In this document: piece after piece, positions 16,570-24,774 of the stretch
How the letters are laid out: each line of letters opens with the position of its first letter
How positions within the stretch are numbered: position 1 is the first letter of the stretch
NCBI RefSeq assembly: GCF_900129445.1
Contig: NZ_FQVT01000022.1
Span: forward strand, 1 to 37,202
Direction: 5' to 3'
Length of the DNA stretch: 37,202 nt
Origin: Salegentibacter echinorum
Lineage (GTDB): Bacteria > Bacteroidota > Bacteroidia > Flavobacteriales > Flavobacteriaceae
Translations under genes and position numbers: made by a program
The notes under the pieces: model-generated
The model's database searches: none
What the model was told of the DNA's origin: nothing
Seen by the model: only the letters and a program-made list of their open reading frames with translations

Positions 16570-18492
16570 ATGAATCCACGCCCCCTGCTTCATATTTTTG
16601 GTGTTCTCTCTTTCCTGCTGCTATCCTTCTGCAGCAACGAAAATATTTCTTTTGAACCTACAACCAGGAAAGATTCTTCATTTACTTATTTTGAAAAGGG
16701 AAGGAATTCCAAAGAAATCAGGGATAAAATCGCTAATTTTAATAAGGCACTTCAAAGTGTTACGCAAAAGAATGACACACTTATCCCCATTATTCTTGAC
16801 TATAAAATATATTATCACAATAGATTAAAGAAATATGATAGCTCGCTCTATTTTTCAGATTCTCTTATAAATACGGCAACTGCCCAAAATGATTCAAATT
16901 ATATGGCAACAGGGTACTACAGGAAATCTGTAGTTTTTGATTACTTAAATCGCGATAAAAAGGTCTTTGAAAATGCATTTAAAGCACGGCAACTCTATTT
17001 AAAAATTGGCGACACTGCCAAAGCCGGACGAAGGACTACTGAAATGGCCATCGCACAAAGTCAGTTAACCGATCATTCCGGGGCCCAACAAACTGCTACT
17101 GAAGCTTTAAGATATCTTGCCGCTGAGGATTCTACTTTTGTGAGCAGTGCTTATAATACCATTGCCACAGCCTACCGTAACCAGGGATTTTATATGGATG
17201 CTATAACCGAATGGAGAAATGCCCTTACCTATGCTATTTCAACCAGGGATAGCCTGAGCAACCTGAATAATATCGCGCTCGCTCTTCAGGATCAAGAAAA
17301 ATACGACGAGGCTATAAAGATTTTTAAAAATATCATCGAAAGATCCAGTTCAAAAAATATCCTTTCTAAAGCCAGGTTTATAGATAATCTAGCTTATACA
17401 AAATGGTTACGGGATTCATCAGTAAACGTTAAGGATGAATTATTGAAAGCTACCAATATAAGGCAAAAAAAAAATGACAGAAATGGCCTTTTAGCCAGTT
17501 ATGATCATCTGGGAGATTATTACCAAAATAAGGATTCCCAAATTTCAAAACTGTATGCCGATAGCTTACTGTTAACTGCCAGGGCTATTAATAGTAAGTC
17601 GGCACAGCTTACTGCTATAAAAAAATTAATTCAGCTTTCTTCTTTAGAAAAAACCAGGGAATTATCTAATCGTTACATACTGCTTAATGATAGTATAAAA
17701 GCTGAAAATATCCAGTCGAAAAATCTCTTCGCTAAAATTAGGTTTGATGAAGAACAAAAGCAAAAAGAAATTAATAACCTGGAAGCTAAAACTATAAAAC
17801 AACTACTGGAAGCCGAAGAACTTAAGAATCAAATGATCGTTCTCTCCCTTGGAGGTTTACTATTAACCGTATCGGGAGGCTTCGGTTTTTATTATTTTAG
17901 ACAAAAGCATAAAAAAGAAAAGCTACAGGAAGTTCATAAAACCGAAACGCGTATCTCTAAAAAAATACACGACGAGCTGGCCAACGATATTTACAATATG
18001 ATGAGCAGCGTGGAGCCTGTTGCTTCTTCCAACATAATGGATCAATTGGAAGATATTTATTCCCGAACCAGGGACATTTCACGCGAAAATAGCGATATCG
18101 ATACCGGAGAAAACTTTATTACTCACCTACTAAGTACACTCTCTAAAGCTACACCTGCAGGTGCCAAGCTTATTATTAACGGGGAAAACTCCATAGAATG
18201 GAAAAAGGTTTCTGCAGAAAAGAAAATAGTGATATACCGCGTGCTTCAGGAAATTATGATAAACATGAAGAAACATAGTGCAGCCGGTTTCGTTGCCATT
18301 ATCTTTTCTAAAAAAGAAAAATTTCTCCATATAAATTATTCCGATAATGGCCGTGGAAGCGAGCTTGCCACAATAAAATCTGGCAACGGACTCCGAAATG
18401 TGGAAAACCGTATTTTTTCCATAAACGGAACAATTATCTTTGATTCTGAAATAGGAAAAGGATTAAAAATAAGTATCCGGGTTCCATTATAA
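16570..18492 (+). CDS. TPR-repeat sensor histidine kinase (HisKA_3/HATPase)
   Basis: The N-terminus is a signal sequence with a cysteine at residue 21 (LLLSFCSN); F20 before it makes this an imperfect lipobox. Residues about 50-340 form helical TPR-like repeats in the periplasm. A charged coiled coil (about 375-420) leads to one membrane helix (about 423-443). The cytoplasmic part has a HisKA_3-type box, RISKKIHDELANDIY (His467), and a HATPase domain with DNGRG (D592-G596) and SGNGLRNVENR (G605). This is the NarL/DesK-like layout common in Bacteroidota TPR kinases. The N box reads MINMKKHS. The stop is seven bases before the response regulator, so the two are a pair. The signal sensed is unknown, and nothing in the sequence ties it to the defence island. 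Confidence 0.88.
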   Translation: MNPRPLLHIFGVLSFLLLSFCSNENISFEPTTRKDSSFTYFEKGRNSKEIRDKIANFNKALQSVTQKNDTLIPIILDYKIYYHNRLKKYDSSLYFSDSLINTATAQNDSNYMATGYYRKSVVFDYLNRDKKVFENAFKARQLYLKIGDTAKAGRRTTEMAIAQSQLTDHSGAQQTATEALRYLAAEDSTFVSSAYNTIATAYRNQGFYMDAITEWRNALTYAISTRDSLSNLNNIALALQDQEKYDEAIKIFKNIIERSSSKNILSKARFIDNLAYTKWLRDSSVNVKDELLKATNIRQKKNDRNGLLASYDHLGDYYQNKDSQISKLYADSLLLTARAINSKSAQLTAIKKLIQLSSLEKTRELSNRYILLNDSIKAENIQSKNLFAKIRFDEEQKQKEINNLEAKTIKQLLEAEELKNQMIVLSLGGLLLTVSGGFGFYYFRQKHKKEKLQEVHKTETRISKKIHDELANDIYNMMSSVEPVASSNIMDQLEDIYSRTRDISRENSDIDTGENFITHLLSTLSKATPAGAKLIINGENSIEWKKVSAEKKIVIYRVLQEIMINMKKHSAAGFVAIIFSKKEKFLHINYSDNGRGSELATIKSGNGLRNVENRIFSINGTIIFDSEIGKGLKISIRVPL

Positions 18493-18499
18493 TTCCAAT

Positions 18500-19165
18500 A
18501 TGTTTAAAAAAGTTTTGGTTGCAGAAGACATGGACAGCATTAACCACGCCGTGGCTGTTGTCCTACAAGAATTGGGTATTCAGGAAGTGGCACATGCCCA
18601 ATATTGTGATAAAGCCTGGCTTATGGCAAAAAAGGCGCTCAACGAAGGAAATCCCTTCGATTTGCTTATTTGCGACCTTTCCTTTAAACCCGACCATAGA
18701 GAGGAGAAGATAACATCGGGGAAAGAACTCATAGCCTGTCTTAAACAGGAAGATCCTTCCTTACAAGTTATCGTGAATTCTATTGAAGACCATCCGCAAA
18801 CGGTGAAAGAGCTATTGGAAACCGAAAATATTGATGGCTATGTTTGCAAAGACCGCAATGGATTAAAAGAACTTCATAAAGCGCTGCTTGAAGTGTATAA
18901 CGGAGGAAAGTATAATTCGCCCTCTATAGAAAAAGCACTTCAACAGAATAACCTGCTGGTATTAAACGATTTCGAAATACACATAGTAAATTATCTGGCC
19001 CTTGGATTCACTCAGGATGAAATTCAGCAGAAATTAAAAGATGAAAACATAAAACCAAGCAGTAAGAGTGCTATCGAAAAACGTTTAAAGGAATTGAGGG
19101 AGGAATTTAATGCCAATACCAATCCACATCTTATTGGAATTATGAAAGATTTGAAACTAATTTAA
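18500..19165 (+). CDS. Response regulator with C-terminal HTH, partner of the TPR kinase
   Basis: The 221-residue protein starts with a receiver domain: acidic pair E9-D10 (VLVAEDMDS), phospho-acceptor D59 in LLICDLSF, a Ser in VIVNSIED, and conserved K117 in GYVCKDRN. An insertion after D59 (KPDHREEKITSGKEL) matches a DpiB/LuxR-like receiver variant. The C-terminal part (about 150-221) has a helix-turn-helix layout, FEIHIVNYLALGFTQDEIQQKL then SSKSAIEKRLKEL, related to the LuxR/NarL type but diverged. It lies seven bases after the kinase gene and is surely coexpressed with it. Its DNA target is not visible. Confidence 0.88.
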   Translation: MFKKVLVAEDMDSINHAVAVVLQELGIQEVAHAQYCDKAWLMAKKALNEGNPFDLLICDLSFKPDHREEKITSGKELIACLKQEDPSLQVIVNSIEDHPQTVKELLETENIDGYVCKDRNGLKELHKALLEVYNGGKYNSPSIEKALQQNNLLVLNDFEIHIVNYLALGFTQDEIQQKLKDENIKPSSKSAIEKRLKELREEFNANTNPHLIGIMKDLKLI

Positions 19166-19634
19166 AACCTCTTCTGTTCCAGAAAATGAGCAAAGCAAAT
19201 AGAGTAAAAATCACTCTTCCAGAATTTTCTCTTAACCTGAATTCGACCTAAAAAAAAACACGCAACCACCCCTTCTTCAGCGAAGCTGAATTCGTCCCCT
19301 CCTTGCCAGGGATGGGAGCAGGCTTATCGGATTACTTAGTTGAATCAAAAGCGTTCCTTCCTTTTTATGCAAAGGTGGCTTCTTCTGCGATAGCCAATGA
19401 AGTCGGAAGGATAGATTTGTGATAAGATTTAAGGGAAATCAATCAGTTAAAACCGTTTTTTAAAATCTAAAAATCATTGAAACCCCTGTATATTCGAGTA
19501 TTCGTGGCAACTTTTTTAAGCTTTAAATTTGAACCTATTACGCCAATATTACCGTTTTTCAAAACTTTTGTAAGAGGTCTCGAACTGACGGTCTTTGGAC
19601 TTCAATCAAGTTAGGTCGAACTGAGGTTCCTAAT
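19166..19634 (+). other. Gene-free stretch after the response regulator
   Basis: No credible gene is seen in this 469-base stretch between the response regulator and a leftward gene. It contains a small perfect inverted repeat, TTCAGC-gaa-GCTGAA, at 19276-19290. A segment near 19493-19515 (attcgagtattcgtggcaa) resembles 33746-33764 (attcgtgaattcgtggcaa), so it carries a copy of a dispersed flavobacterial repeat. Confidence 0.5.
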
Positions 19635-20198
19635 TCATAGACTTGTAAAAGCACAAAACAGGCTAATGCCCCCGGCAACTAGAATACTGTCCTTATAGAT
19701 CCTAAAAAGTTCTGGCCAATATTGTCCCAGCATAAACATTATCGCTATTGCTATTAAGAAGATAAAAATAAACAAGTATATCAATTGCCAGATTTCACGA
19801 GGCCTGCCGTAATCATTTACAAATATGCTTTTCCAACGGAAGGGCTCTTCTCTACTTTTATCTACATAATCATCTACCTTAGTCATAAAATTTTCATTCG
19901 TTGAATCGGCGTGGTGGGCTAATTTGATCTTATTTTTCTTTACATTATTTTCAATAAGAAAGACCAGGGATTTAATTAGTTGTAAGATGCTTAACAGGAT
20001 TAGTAAGGTCGTAGAAAGTACGAACGGGGAAACCATAGAAAAAACCGCAGAATCCTTTGAATTACATCTCATTTGAGCTCTTTTGTAGGCAGCTGAAACA
20101 GCATTAATCCATTTCTTTGCCTCTAAAGTAAATGGAAAGTTTTCTTTTTCAGAATTATCCTTGAAGCTCCCATTATAGTCCTCATCAAACATTGGCAT
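19635..20198 (-). CDS. Two-helix membrane protein, function unknown
   Basis: The 187-residue protein has hydrophobic segments near residues 55-85 (FVLSTTLLILLSILQLI) and 133-160 (IYLFIFIFLIAIAIMFML), with a third weaker one at the C-terminus (SILVAGGISLFCAF). A hydrophilic loop of about 50 residues between the first two contains many Lys and Asp. There is no signal peptide and no recognised motif. It lies 217 bases from the next leftward gene, so it may have its own promoter. A small membrane protein of unknown role is the safest call. Confidence 0.55.
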   Translation of the reverse strand: MPMFDEDYNGSFKDNSEKENFPFTLEAKKWINAVSAAYKRAQMRCNSKDSAVFSMVSPFVLSTTLLILLSILQLIKSLVFLIENNVKKNKIKLAHHADSTNENFMTKVDDYVDKSREEPFRWKSIFVNDYGRPREIWQLIYLFIFIFLIAIAIMFMLGQYWPELFRIYKDSILVAGGISLFCAFTSL

Positions 20199-20371
20199 AT
20201 TAAAGATCTTAAAAGGTTAAAACCTAAAAGAATTTCAATTAGGCTATTACACCTCGAAACTATCACACATAGGCGTCAATTCAAGTCGTTTTAAATAAAG
20301 AAGGTTATAAATTCCGGATGCTCGTTTCTTTAATGTAGTTTAAGGAATCTGCATAATTTCTTATCAACGCA

Positions 20372-20394
20372 AAACCCGGAAATAATCCGGGTTT
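20372..20394 (-). terminator. Rho-independent terminator for the leftward lipoprotein gene
   Basis: A perfect inverted repeat, AAACCCGGA-aataa-TCCGGGTTT, starts 22 bases downstream of the stop of the lipoprotein gene that ends at 20416. The T tract closing the stem on the minus strand fits an intrinsic terminator. Confidence 0.75.
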
Positions 20395-20415
20395 CTAAGC
20401 AATTGAGCATTTTTT

Positions 20416-20922
20416 TTATAATTCAGAAGTACTTCTGAAACTTCGAGAAGTTAGGTCTTTTGCAATCCCAGCTTTCATCTTTAAATATTCTTCTTTTGTA
20501 ATTTCAGCAATTTCTCTGACTTTGCCATTTTTATTAAGTTTTGCGATGGAATATTCAGGCACTTTTTCGTTACTGGCAAGTGATGGATCCATTAAAGGAG
20601 TACCTTCCACAATAATTTTAGATTGACCATACAATATAGCCCACCAGGACTTTGAATAAACAACTCCATCAACTAGAGCAACCGCTCCCGGTGTTGATTC
20701 TATCGCCCTATCAATGGCTTCCTTCAAATGAGGTCTACCAAAGGGTATAACCAGGATAATATGAGCTTTATCCACGCCTTCCTTTCTTGATCTTCCCTTA
20801 GTAAAAGTACTAGCCTTAGATAAATCTACATTTTTCGTAGAAATAATAGTAAAATCTGTAATTCGATGAGCACAACTTGAAAACAGGATACAAATGAGTA
20901 GTAAAAGAGTAATTTTTTTCAT
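20416..20922 (-). CDS. Small conserved lipoprotein of unknown function
   Basis: The 168-residue protein has a classic lipoprotein signal (ILLICILFSSC), with the Cys at about residue 17. The first folded part contains TDFTIISTKNVDLS and a second conserved stretch with GAVALVDGVVYSKSWW, then EGTPLMDPSLA. The C-terminus is helical and charged. I recall similar unnamed Bacteroidota lipoproteins with this GAVALVDG and EGTPL pattern, so it is a real but uncharacterised family. It probably sits in the outer membrane. It is monocistronic, flanked by gene-free DNA and a terminator at 20372-20394. Confidence 0.75.
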   Translation of the reverse strand: MKKITLLLLICILFSSCAHRITDFTIISTKNVDLSKASTFTKGRSRKEGVDKAHIILVIPFGRPHLKEAIDRAIESTPGAVALVDGVVYSKSWWAILYGQSKIIVEGTPLMDPSLASNEKVPEYSIAKLNKNGKVREIAEITKEEYLKMKAGIAKDLTSRSFRSTSEL

Positions 20923-21351
20923 AAATATTTTAATTGAACCATTTCAATCTCAAAAATGAAGTTATCTATTTTAAAACGTGAGATTGTAACCAAGAAGTGA
21001 CTGATAAGTTTCGTCCTCAATTAACGCTTTCAGCCAACAAACCTAGCCGGTCTTAATTAAATTTCCTTACGGGTTTCCGTAAAACAGACTTCCTTATCTA
21101 CTGAAATAGAATCCGCCATAAAACTTATGCTACATTAAAAATACAGTTGCTAAACCGCAGGCGATAAAGCAATCTCATTTCATGGATTTAGCTTTAAAAC
21201 ATACAAGTGCTATATAGAGATAGCGAAATTGATTATAATTGCTTTATGCAGAAAGCAATTATGGAGAGTTACTGTTAAAATTTCAGTCGAAAATTGTGCA
21301 AATTCCTCTGGTAATTTGTAATCTAAGCAGGGCAATAAGATACAGTAATAG
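20923..21351. other. Gene-free stretch with two small hairpins
   Basis: This 429-base AT-rich stretch separates the lipoprotein gene from the pseudogene at 21352. I see no credible coding. Two inverted repeats occur: TTACGG-gttt-CCGTAA at 21067-21082, and the 11-base-pair hairpin listed at 21235-21262. Confidence 0.5.
21235..21262 (-). terminator. Perfect 11-bp hairpin downstream of the pseudogene
   Basis: ATAATTGCTTT at 21235-21245 and AAAGCAATTAT at 21252-21262 are exact reverse complements around a six-base loop (atgcag). It lies downstream of the leftward pseudogene, so it may be its old terminator. No clear T tract follows on either strand, so this is uncertain. Confidence 0.4.
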
Positions 21352-21944
21352 TTACTCCAACCAGTTCATCCACTCTTGTTGTGTAAGGAATGGCACATCG
21401 TTTCGCTCGCATACATTTATAGTGTGACCCGTGCCACCAGTTTTAGGTTTATCTAAATCATCATAGAAAAATGCGAAACTAATTGGCGGCACACCGGAAT
21501 TAGTGCCAAGCACTTTCACTGTATCACGAAGAATATAGGCCGCTTTGATGACGTACCTATTATTTTCTCCGGCCACATATTTATCTATGAGCTTTTTCAT
21601 TCTATTGTGAGATTTAGATTCATAAACTACTTCGGGCTCATTGACCAAATTAATTGCATCCAGGGATACGGTATCGCTTGCATAATTTTTATTTTTCGAT
21701 GACCTTTATAAGGCGTAATCACTTGAAGTCGGCTTGGATCAACACTTGCCACTCCTTTTGAAAAGTAAAGGTCTGATCCGTCTGCATTACCACTCCTAAA
21801 AGTAGCTTTGGGCAGCTTTTCAGCAAGTATTCTACCTAAAGCCTCCAGTTTTGGTTTATCAGTTTCCTTTACCTGGCGCTTTCCTTACAGTAAAATAATG
21901 ACAGCTGTTTGATTGTAAGTTTCTATAAACTCTGATAATCTCAT
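21352..21944 (-). pseudogene. Decayed SLOG-like Rossmann-fold gene
   Basis: Read on the minus strand from ATG 21944-21942, the frame begins MRLSEFIETYNQTAV and then meets an in-frame TAA at 21887-21885. The same frame goes on with GKRQVKETDKPKLEAL, FRSGNADGSDLYFSKGVASVD and QVITPYKGHRK. A one-base loss (or two-base gain) in the A-rich run around 21683-21697 then shifts it into the frame that continues to the stop at 21352, giving DAINLVNEPEVVYESKS and ending in FLTQQEWMNWLE. The segment SGNADGSD resembles the nucleotide-binding SGxxxGxD turn of the SLOG/LOG superfamily, and I recall intact relatives in other bacteria. The two lesions indicate a pseudogene, unless they are sequencing errors in homopolymers. 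Only the last 98 codons form an uninterrupted frame. Confidence 0.7.
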
Positions 21945-22111
21945 ATTATCTATTTGGATATACAAAAAGAGCTCCGAACGGCGACAAGAAATGACCTTTA
22001 TAAAGGAATAAAGCGCCTCCGATGTAAATTAAAACTTTGACTTTTTGAGCTGAATCACTAATATTTGGTTAATTCACTACAAACTTAATTTTTATGTTTT
22101 ACTTAAAATTA

Positions 22112-22179
22112 AAATCCGCTTCGCCCTTTAATTTTCCTTTACCCTACATATTGGAAAAATTACGGACTGAAGCGGATTT
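22112..22179. repeat. 11-bp inverted repeat spaced by 46 bases
   Basis: AAATCCGCTTC at 22112-22122 and GAAGCGGATTT at 22169-22179 are exact complements. They could be the ends of a small non-autonomous element or a long-loop hairpin. No target duplication is obvious. The flanking DNA has no coding. Confidence 0.55.
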
Positions 22180-22344
22180 ATTCTGAACATTAAACACTAT
22201 AGCAATTAACTTCGCTATTATATTTTCAAAGATGTATAGAGAATACGCCAGAGTATGACGTGAAGAAAATATTACTAGAACAATTAAATAATTTTTATAT
22301 AAAAGTAGTGTTTAAGCATCTTTAAAGGATTTATATTGCTTAAA

Positions 22345-22376
22345 GAAGCGCTCTCTGTTTAATGTGAGAACGCTTC
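22345..22376 (-). terminator. Stem-loop downstream of the PEGA protein gene
   Basis: GAAGCG at 22345-22350 pairs with CGCTTC at 22371-22376. A further TCTC/GAGA pairing inside is separated by one mismatch. It lies 20 bases beyond the stop of the leftward gene ending at 22396. The T run is stronger on the plus strand side (cttttttt), so either direction could be terminated. Confidence 0.5.
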
Positions 22377-22395
22377 CTTTTTTAATAGGCTAATT

Positions 22396-23091
22396 CTACT
22401 TTATTCTAGCTTGAAATTCTGAAATAGTATTGTTGTAACTTCTTAAAACCCTATCCCATTCTTTATATAAATGATCGCTTTTTACACTGGTCATTGCATC
22501 ACCAGATTCTTCACTTACCAATTTAACTTTAAAAGCAAGGGGATTTATAGACGACTCTTTTACAATGATTCTGGTTCTAATGGTATTTTGCTTAAAAGTT
22601 TGAAGAGACCAGGCAGTTCTTAAATAACCCGTTTCCTTATCTGTCATTTCAATAACATCAATATAATTTAAAACAATCTGGTTAATTATTTTCCAGGCTT
22701 TATCTCTGGAGGTTACATTAACAGGAATTTCAATATCTACATTTGCTATATCGGTTTGTACCGAAGCATCAAACGCATCATCATTTTTCATCTCGAAATA
22801 ATGCGTTTTAGGCGGCTTTGCCATCCCTTTTTGATTGCAGAATTCAATTTGTTCCTCTAAGTAACCTATTTTTTTAGCAGTAACGCTTACACAATCATCC
22901 TTAGGAACCAATATGCGAGCTGAGCCTTTACCAATCATTTTGCCATTTACATAAATTTCGGCATCAGATTGGGAGGTACTTACCTGGATTTTCTTTTTTC
23001 CGTAGGTTACATCGGCATGATTTGTAGCTGATACAGCAACCACCGAAAAGGTGAGAAATAAAAAAGCAAGAAATGTAATTTTAGTGTTCAT
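22396..23091 (-). CDS. Secreted PEGA-domain protein
   Basis: The 231-residue protein has a cleavable signal peptide (ITFLAFLFLTFSVVAVSA). A PEGA-type surface domain follows in residues about 33-80: it runs AEIYVNGKMIGKG, then a strand ending in KKIGYLEEQIEF, the usual repeat for binding cell-surface polymers. The C-terminal 130 residues (from VDIEIPVNVTSRDKAW) form an alpha/beta domain I do not recognise. It lies 19 bases downstream of the beta-barrel gene on the same strand and is probably cotranscribed, so the two may work in the same envelope process. Confidence 0.7.
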   Translation of the reverse strand: MNTKITFLAFLFLTFSVVAVSATNHADVTYGKKKIQVSTSQSDAEIYVNGKMIGKGSARILVPKDDCVSVTAKKIGYLEEQIEFCNQKGMAKPPKTHYFEMKNDDAFDASVQTDIANVDIEIPVNVTSRDKAWKIINQIVLNYIDVIEMTDKETGYLRTAWSLQTFKQNTIRTRIIVKESSINPLAFKVKLVSEESGDAMTSVKSDHLYKEWDRVLRSYNNTISEFQARIK

Positions 23092-23110
23092 ATAGTTTGA
23101 ATTTAATTAT

Positions 23111-23779
23111 TTAAAATGAGAAACCGATTCCGATATTAAAAGTGAGGCCGTCATAGATCATATCAAGAAAGCCACTATCTGCATCCAGGTCTAATTCCTG
23201 GTACTCTGTAGAACCATCTTCGTACTCCACACGTATAGGAAAAGTAGAAGGAAAAGGACTAAAGGCATAACCCACCTCTGGCCTAAAGTAGAAGAACCCA
23301 CCCCACTTTGCTCCAGCCTTTATATTCATCGAGCTATTTGAAAAATCTATATAACCATCACCGGGAGAGCCATTTTCATTTTCATCGTAATCAGGTAAAT
23401 TTCCTTTTAAACTATAGTTAGAATAACTAATACCGGCGTATAAACCTTTTCCGGGCTTAAAGAAATAATAGTTAATACCTCCTTCAAAATAAATGAACTT
23501 CTGCTCCATTATCTCAGCGCCTTCTTCAGTTTCAAAACCAAAATCATCAGCATCCATATTTAAATTGGTATAATCGACACTTACGGCAAATTTTCGATTT
23601 AAAACAGGAAGAACATATTCTGCATTAGCGCTTAAAATATTTGGTATACCAGATTTAACCCCAATACGAAAATGCCGTACATCCTCAAATTCGTTTTGAA
23701 TTTGCATTTGCTGAGAAAATGAAGCAGTTCCATTTAGAATTAAACAGCCAACTATAAAAAGTTTGTAAAATTGTTTCAT
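23111..23779 (-). CDS. Outer-membrane beta-barrel protein
   Basis: The 222-residue protein begins with a signal peptide (FYKLFIVGCLILNGTASFSQ). The mature part alternates hydrophobic and polar residues as in porin-like barrels, with many aromatic residues (YYFFKPGKGLYAGISYSNY, GGFFYFRPEVGYAF). It ends FNIGIGFSF, with a C-terminal Phe as expected for an outer-membrane barrel. It contains a loop rich in Asp and Glu (YDENENGSPGDG). It is the first gene of a two-gene leftward operon with the PEGA protein. Divergent to it is a LuxR-type regulator with a shared intergenic region. A role in transport or surface sensing is possible. Confidence 0.75.
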   Translation of the reverse strand: MKQFYKLFIVGCLILNGTASFSQQMQIQNEFEDVRHFRIGVKSGIPNILSANAEYVLPVLNRKFAVSVDYTNLNMDADDFGFETEEGAEIMEQKFIYFEGGINYYFFKPGKGLYAGISYSNYSLKGNLPDYDENENGSPGDGYIDFSNSSMNIKAGAKWGGFFYFRPEVGYAFSPFPSTFPIRVEYEDGSTEYQELDLDADSGFLDMIYDGLTFNIGIGFSF

Positions 23780-23810
23780 GGTGTTTTTTTAATAAAACAT
23801 TAATATTTAT

Positions 23811-23818
23811 CAAAATTA
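23811..23818 (-). promoter_or_regulatory. Candidate -7 element for the beta-barrel operon
   Basis: On the minus strand, TAATTTTG at 23811-23818 matches TAnnTTTG, with a TTG about 23 bases upstream in the right place for -33. The start codon is 32 bases downstream. Confidence 0.5.
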
Positions 23819-23850
23819 TAACCCGTTATGAAATAAGGCAATACCACATT

Positions 23851-23871
23851 TAAGGTATTTTTCATACCTTA
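23851..23871. promoter_or_regulatory. Palindromic candidate operator between divergent genes
   Basis: TAAGGTAT-ttttc-ATACCTTA is an exact 8+8 inverted repeat at 23851-23871. It lies 23 bases before the LuxR-type regulator gene and upstream of the divergent beta-barrel operon promoter. It is a good candidate site for regulation of both directions, possibly by that regulator. It could also form a weak hairpin. Confidence 0.45.
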
Positions 23872-23894
23872 CAATCGTTAAAATTTTAACTTTT

Positions 23895-24710
23895 ATGAGC
23901 ACAGAATTTAATGCCATTGCCCGCTATTGGAAACAAACCTATAGCCAGACCAGTGAAGAAATAAAAAAATATGAGCATTCGGCTCAATTTAAGAGAATGG
24001 CCGATTTTATGGCGCCGGGTAAATCTTACTATTACATCGCCAACTTCCAAAACTTAGAAATAGAAATGATTTCTAATTCGGTATGCGAATTTATTGAAAA
24101 AGACAGTGTGCCGGAAAATGGAATCGATTTTCAAGAGATTTTAGCTTTGGCTCTTCCCGAGGAAATTGAAAAAATTCAACGTAAAGAACGGGTGATAAGA
24201 GATTTTTTTATCGATTATTTACCATCCGAAAAAGTTCTGGATTATAAAGTTCTTTATACCTATGTTTTAATGGATCATAAGGGTAAGCGAAAAGTTATGT
24301 TACAGCAAGCTACCCCACTTTCTCAAGATAAACAGGGCCGCTTTGTTCATGTATTTAGCATCCATACCGATATAACTCATTTAACCAACCAAAGTGTGGA
24401 GGAGGTTTCATTTTTAAATATTCAGGGAGGTAAATCTTATCTCAATGTATGTACTAAGAATGGAAAATTTGAACCCGGGAATCACAGCATAAACACCGGA
24501 ATAGAAGAGGTATTGTCAAAACGAGAATTGGAAATTACTAAATTAATAGCTGAAGGCTTAAGTGCCGAAGAAATTGCAGAGAAACTTTTTATTTCAATAC
24601 ATACCGTTAGAACACACCGTAAAAACATCCTGAAAAGAACAAATTCTAAGAATATTGTTCAATTGGTTGCACGCACTATCGCAGCTGGGATTATTGCTCC
24701 AAGCTTATAA
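23895..24710 (+). CDS. LuxR-family regulator with PAS-like sensor domain
   Basis: The 271-residue protein ends in a LuxR-type helix-turn-helix (about residues 208-265): SKRELEITKLIAEGLSAEEI, AEKLFISIHTVRTHRKNIL, then NIVQLVARTIAAG. The first 190 residues form a PAS-like fold, with YYIANFQNLEIEMISN and VFSIHTDITHL, as in known Bacteroidota regulators with an unusual sensor domain. No receiver Asp is present. Its gene is divergent from the beta-barrel/PEGA operon, with a 115-base intergenic region holding a palindrome. This suggests it controls that operon or itself. Confidence 0.85.
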   Translation: MSTEFNAIARYWKQTYSQTSEEIKKYEHSAQFKRMADFMAPGKSYYYIANFQNLEIEMISNSVCEFIEKDSVPENGIDFQEILALALPEEIEKIQRKERVIRDFFIDYLPSEKVLDYKVLYTYVLMDHKGKRKVMLQQATPLSQDKQGRFVHVFSIHTDITHLTNQSVEEVSFLNIQGGKSYLNVCTKNGKFEPGNHSINTGIEEVLSKRELEITKLIAEGLSAEEIAEKLFISIHTVRTHRKNILKRTNSKNIVQLVARTIAAGIIAPSL

Positions 24711-24715
24711 GCAAC

Positions 24716-24751
24716 TATAGAAGGCCTGTAAAAAACAGCAAGCCTTCTATA
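24716..24751. terminator. Bidirectional terminator-like hairpin
   Basis: TATAGAAGGC at 24716-24725 and GCCTTCTATA at 24742-24751 are exact complements, with a small CTGT/ACAG stem in the loop. It lies between two convergent genes, six bases after the LuxR stop and 24 bases from the end of the leftward lipoprotein gene. Confidence 0.65.
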
Positions 24752-24774
24752 ACTATAGCTTAGCATTCTATTAA

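Larger units (their letters stand above)
21945..22395. other. Gene-free stretch with inverted repeats
   Basis: This 451-base stretch is AT-rich and holds no credible gene. It contains the 11-base inverted repeat at 22112-22179 and the stem-loop at 22345-22376, both listed separately. Confidence 0.5.

Noticed and set aside
21239-21427. 62-codon forward frame near the pseudogene
   Set aside because: It runs over the hairpin and antisense to the pseudogene end and has no protein-like pattern.
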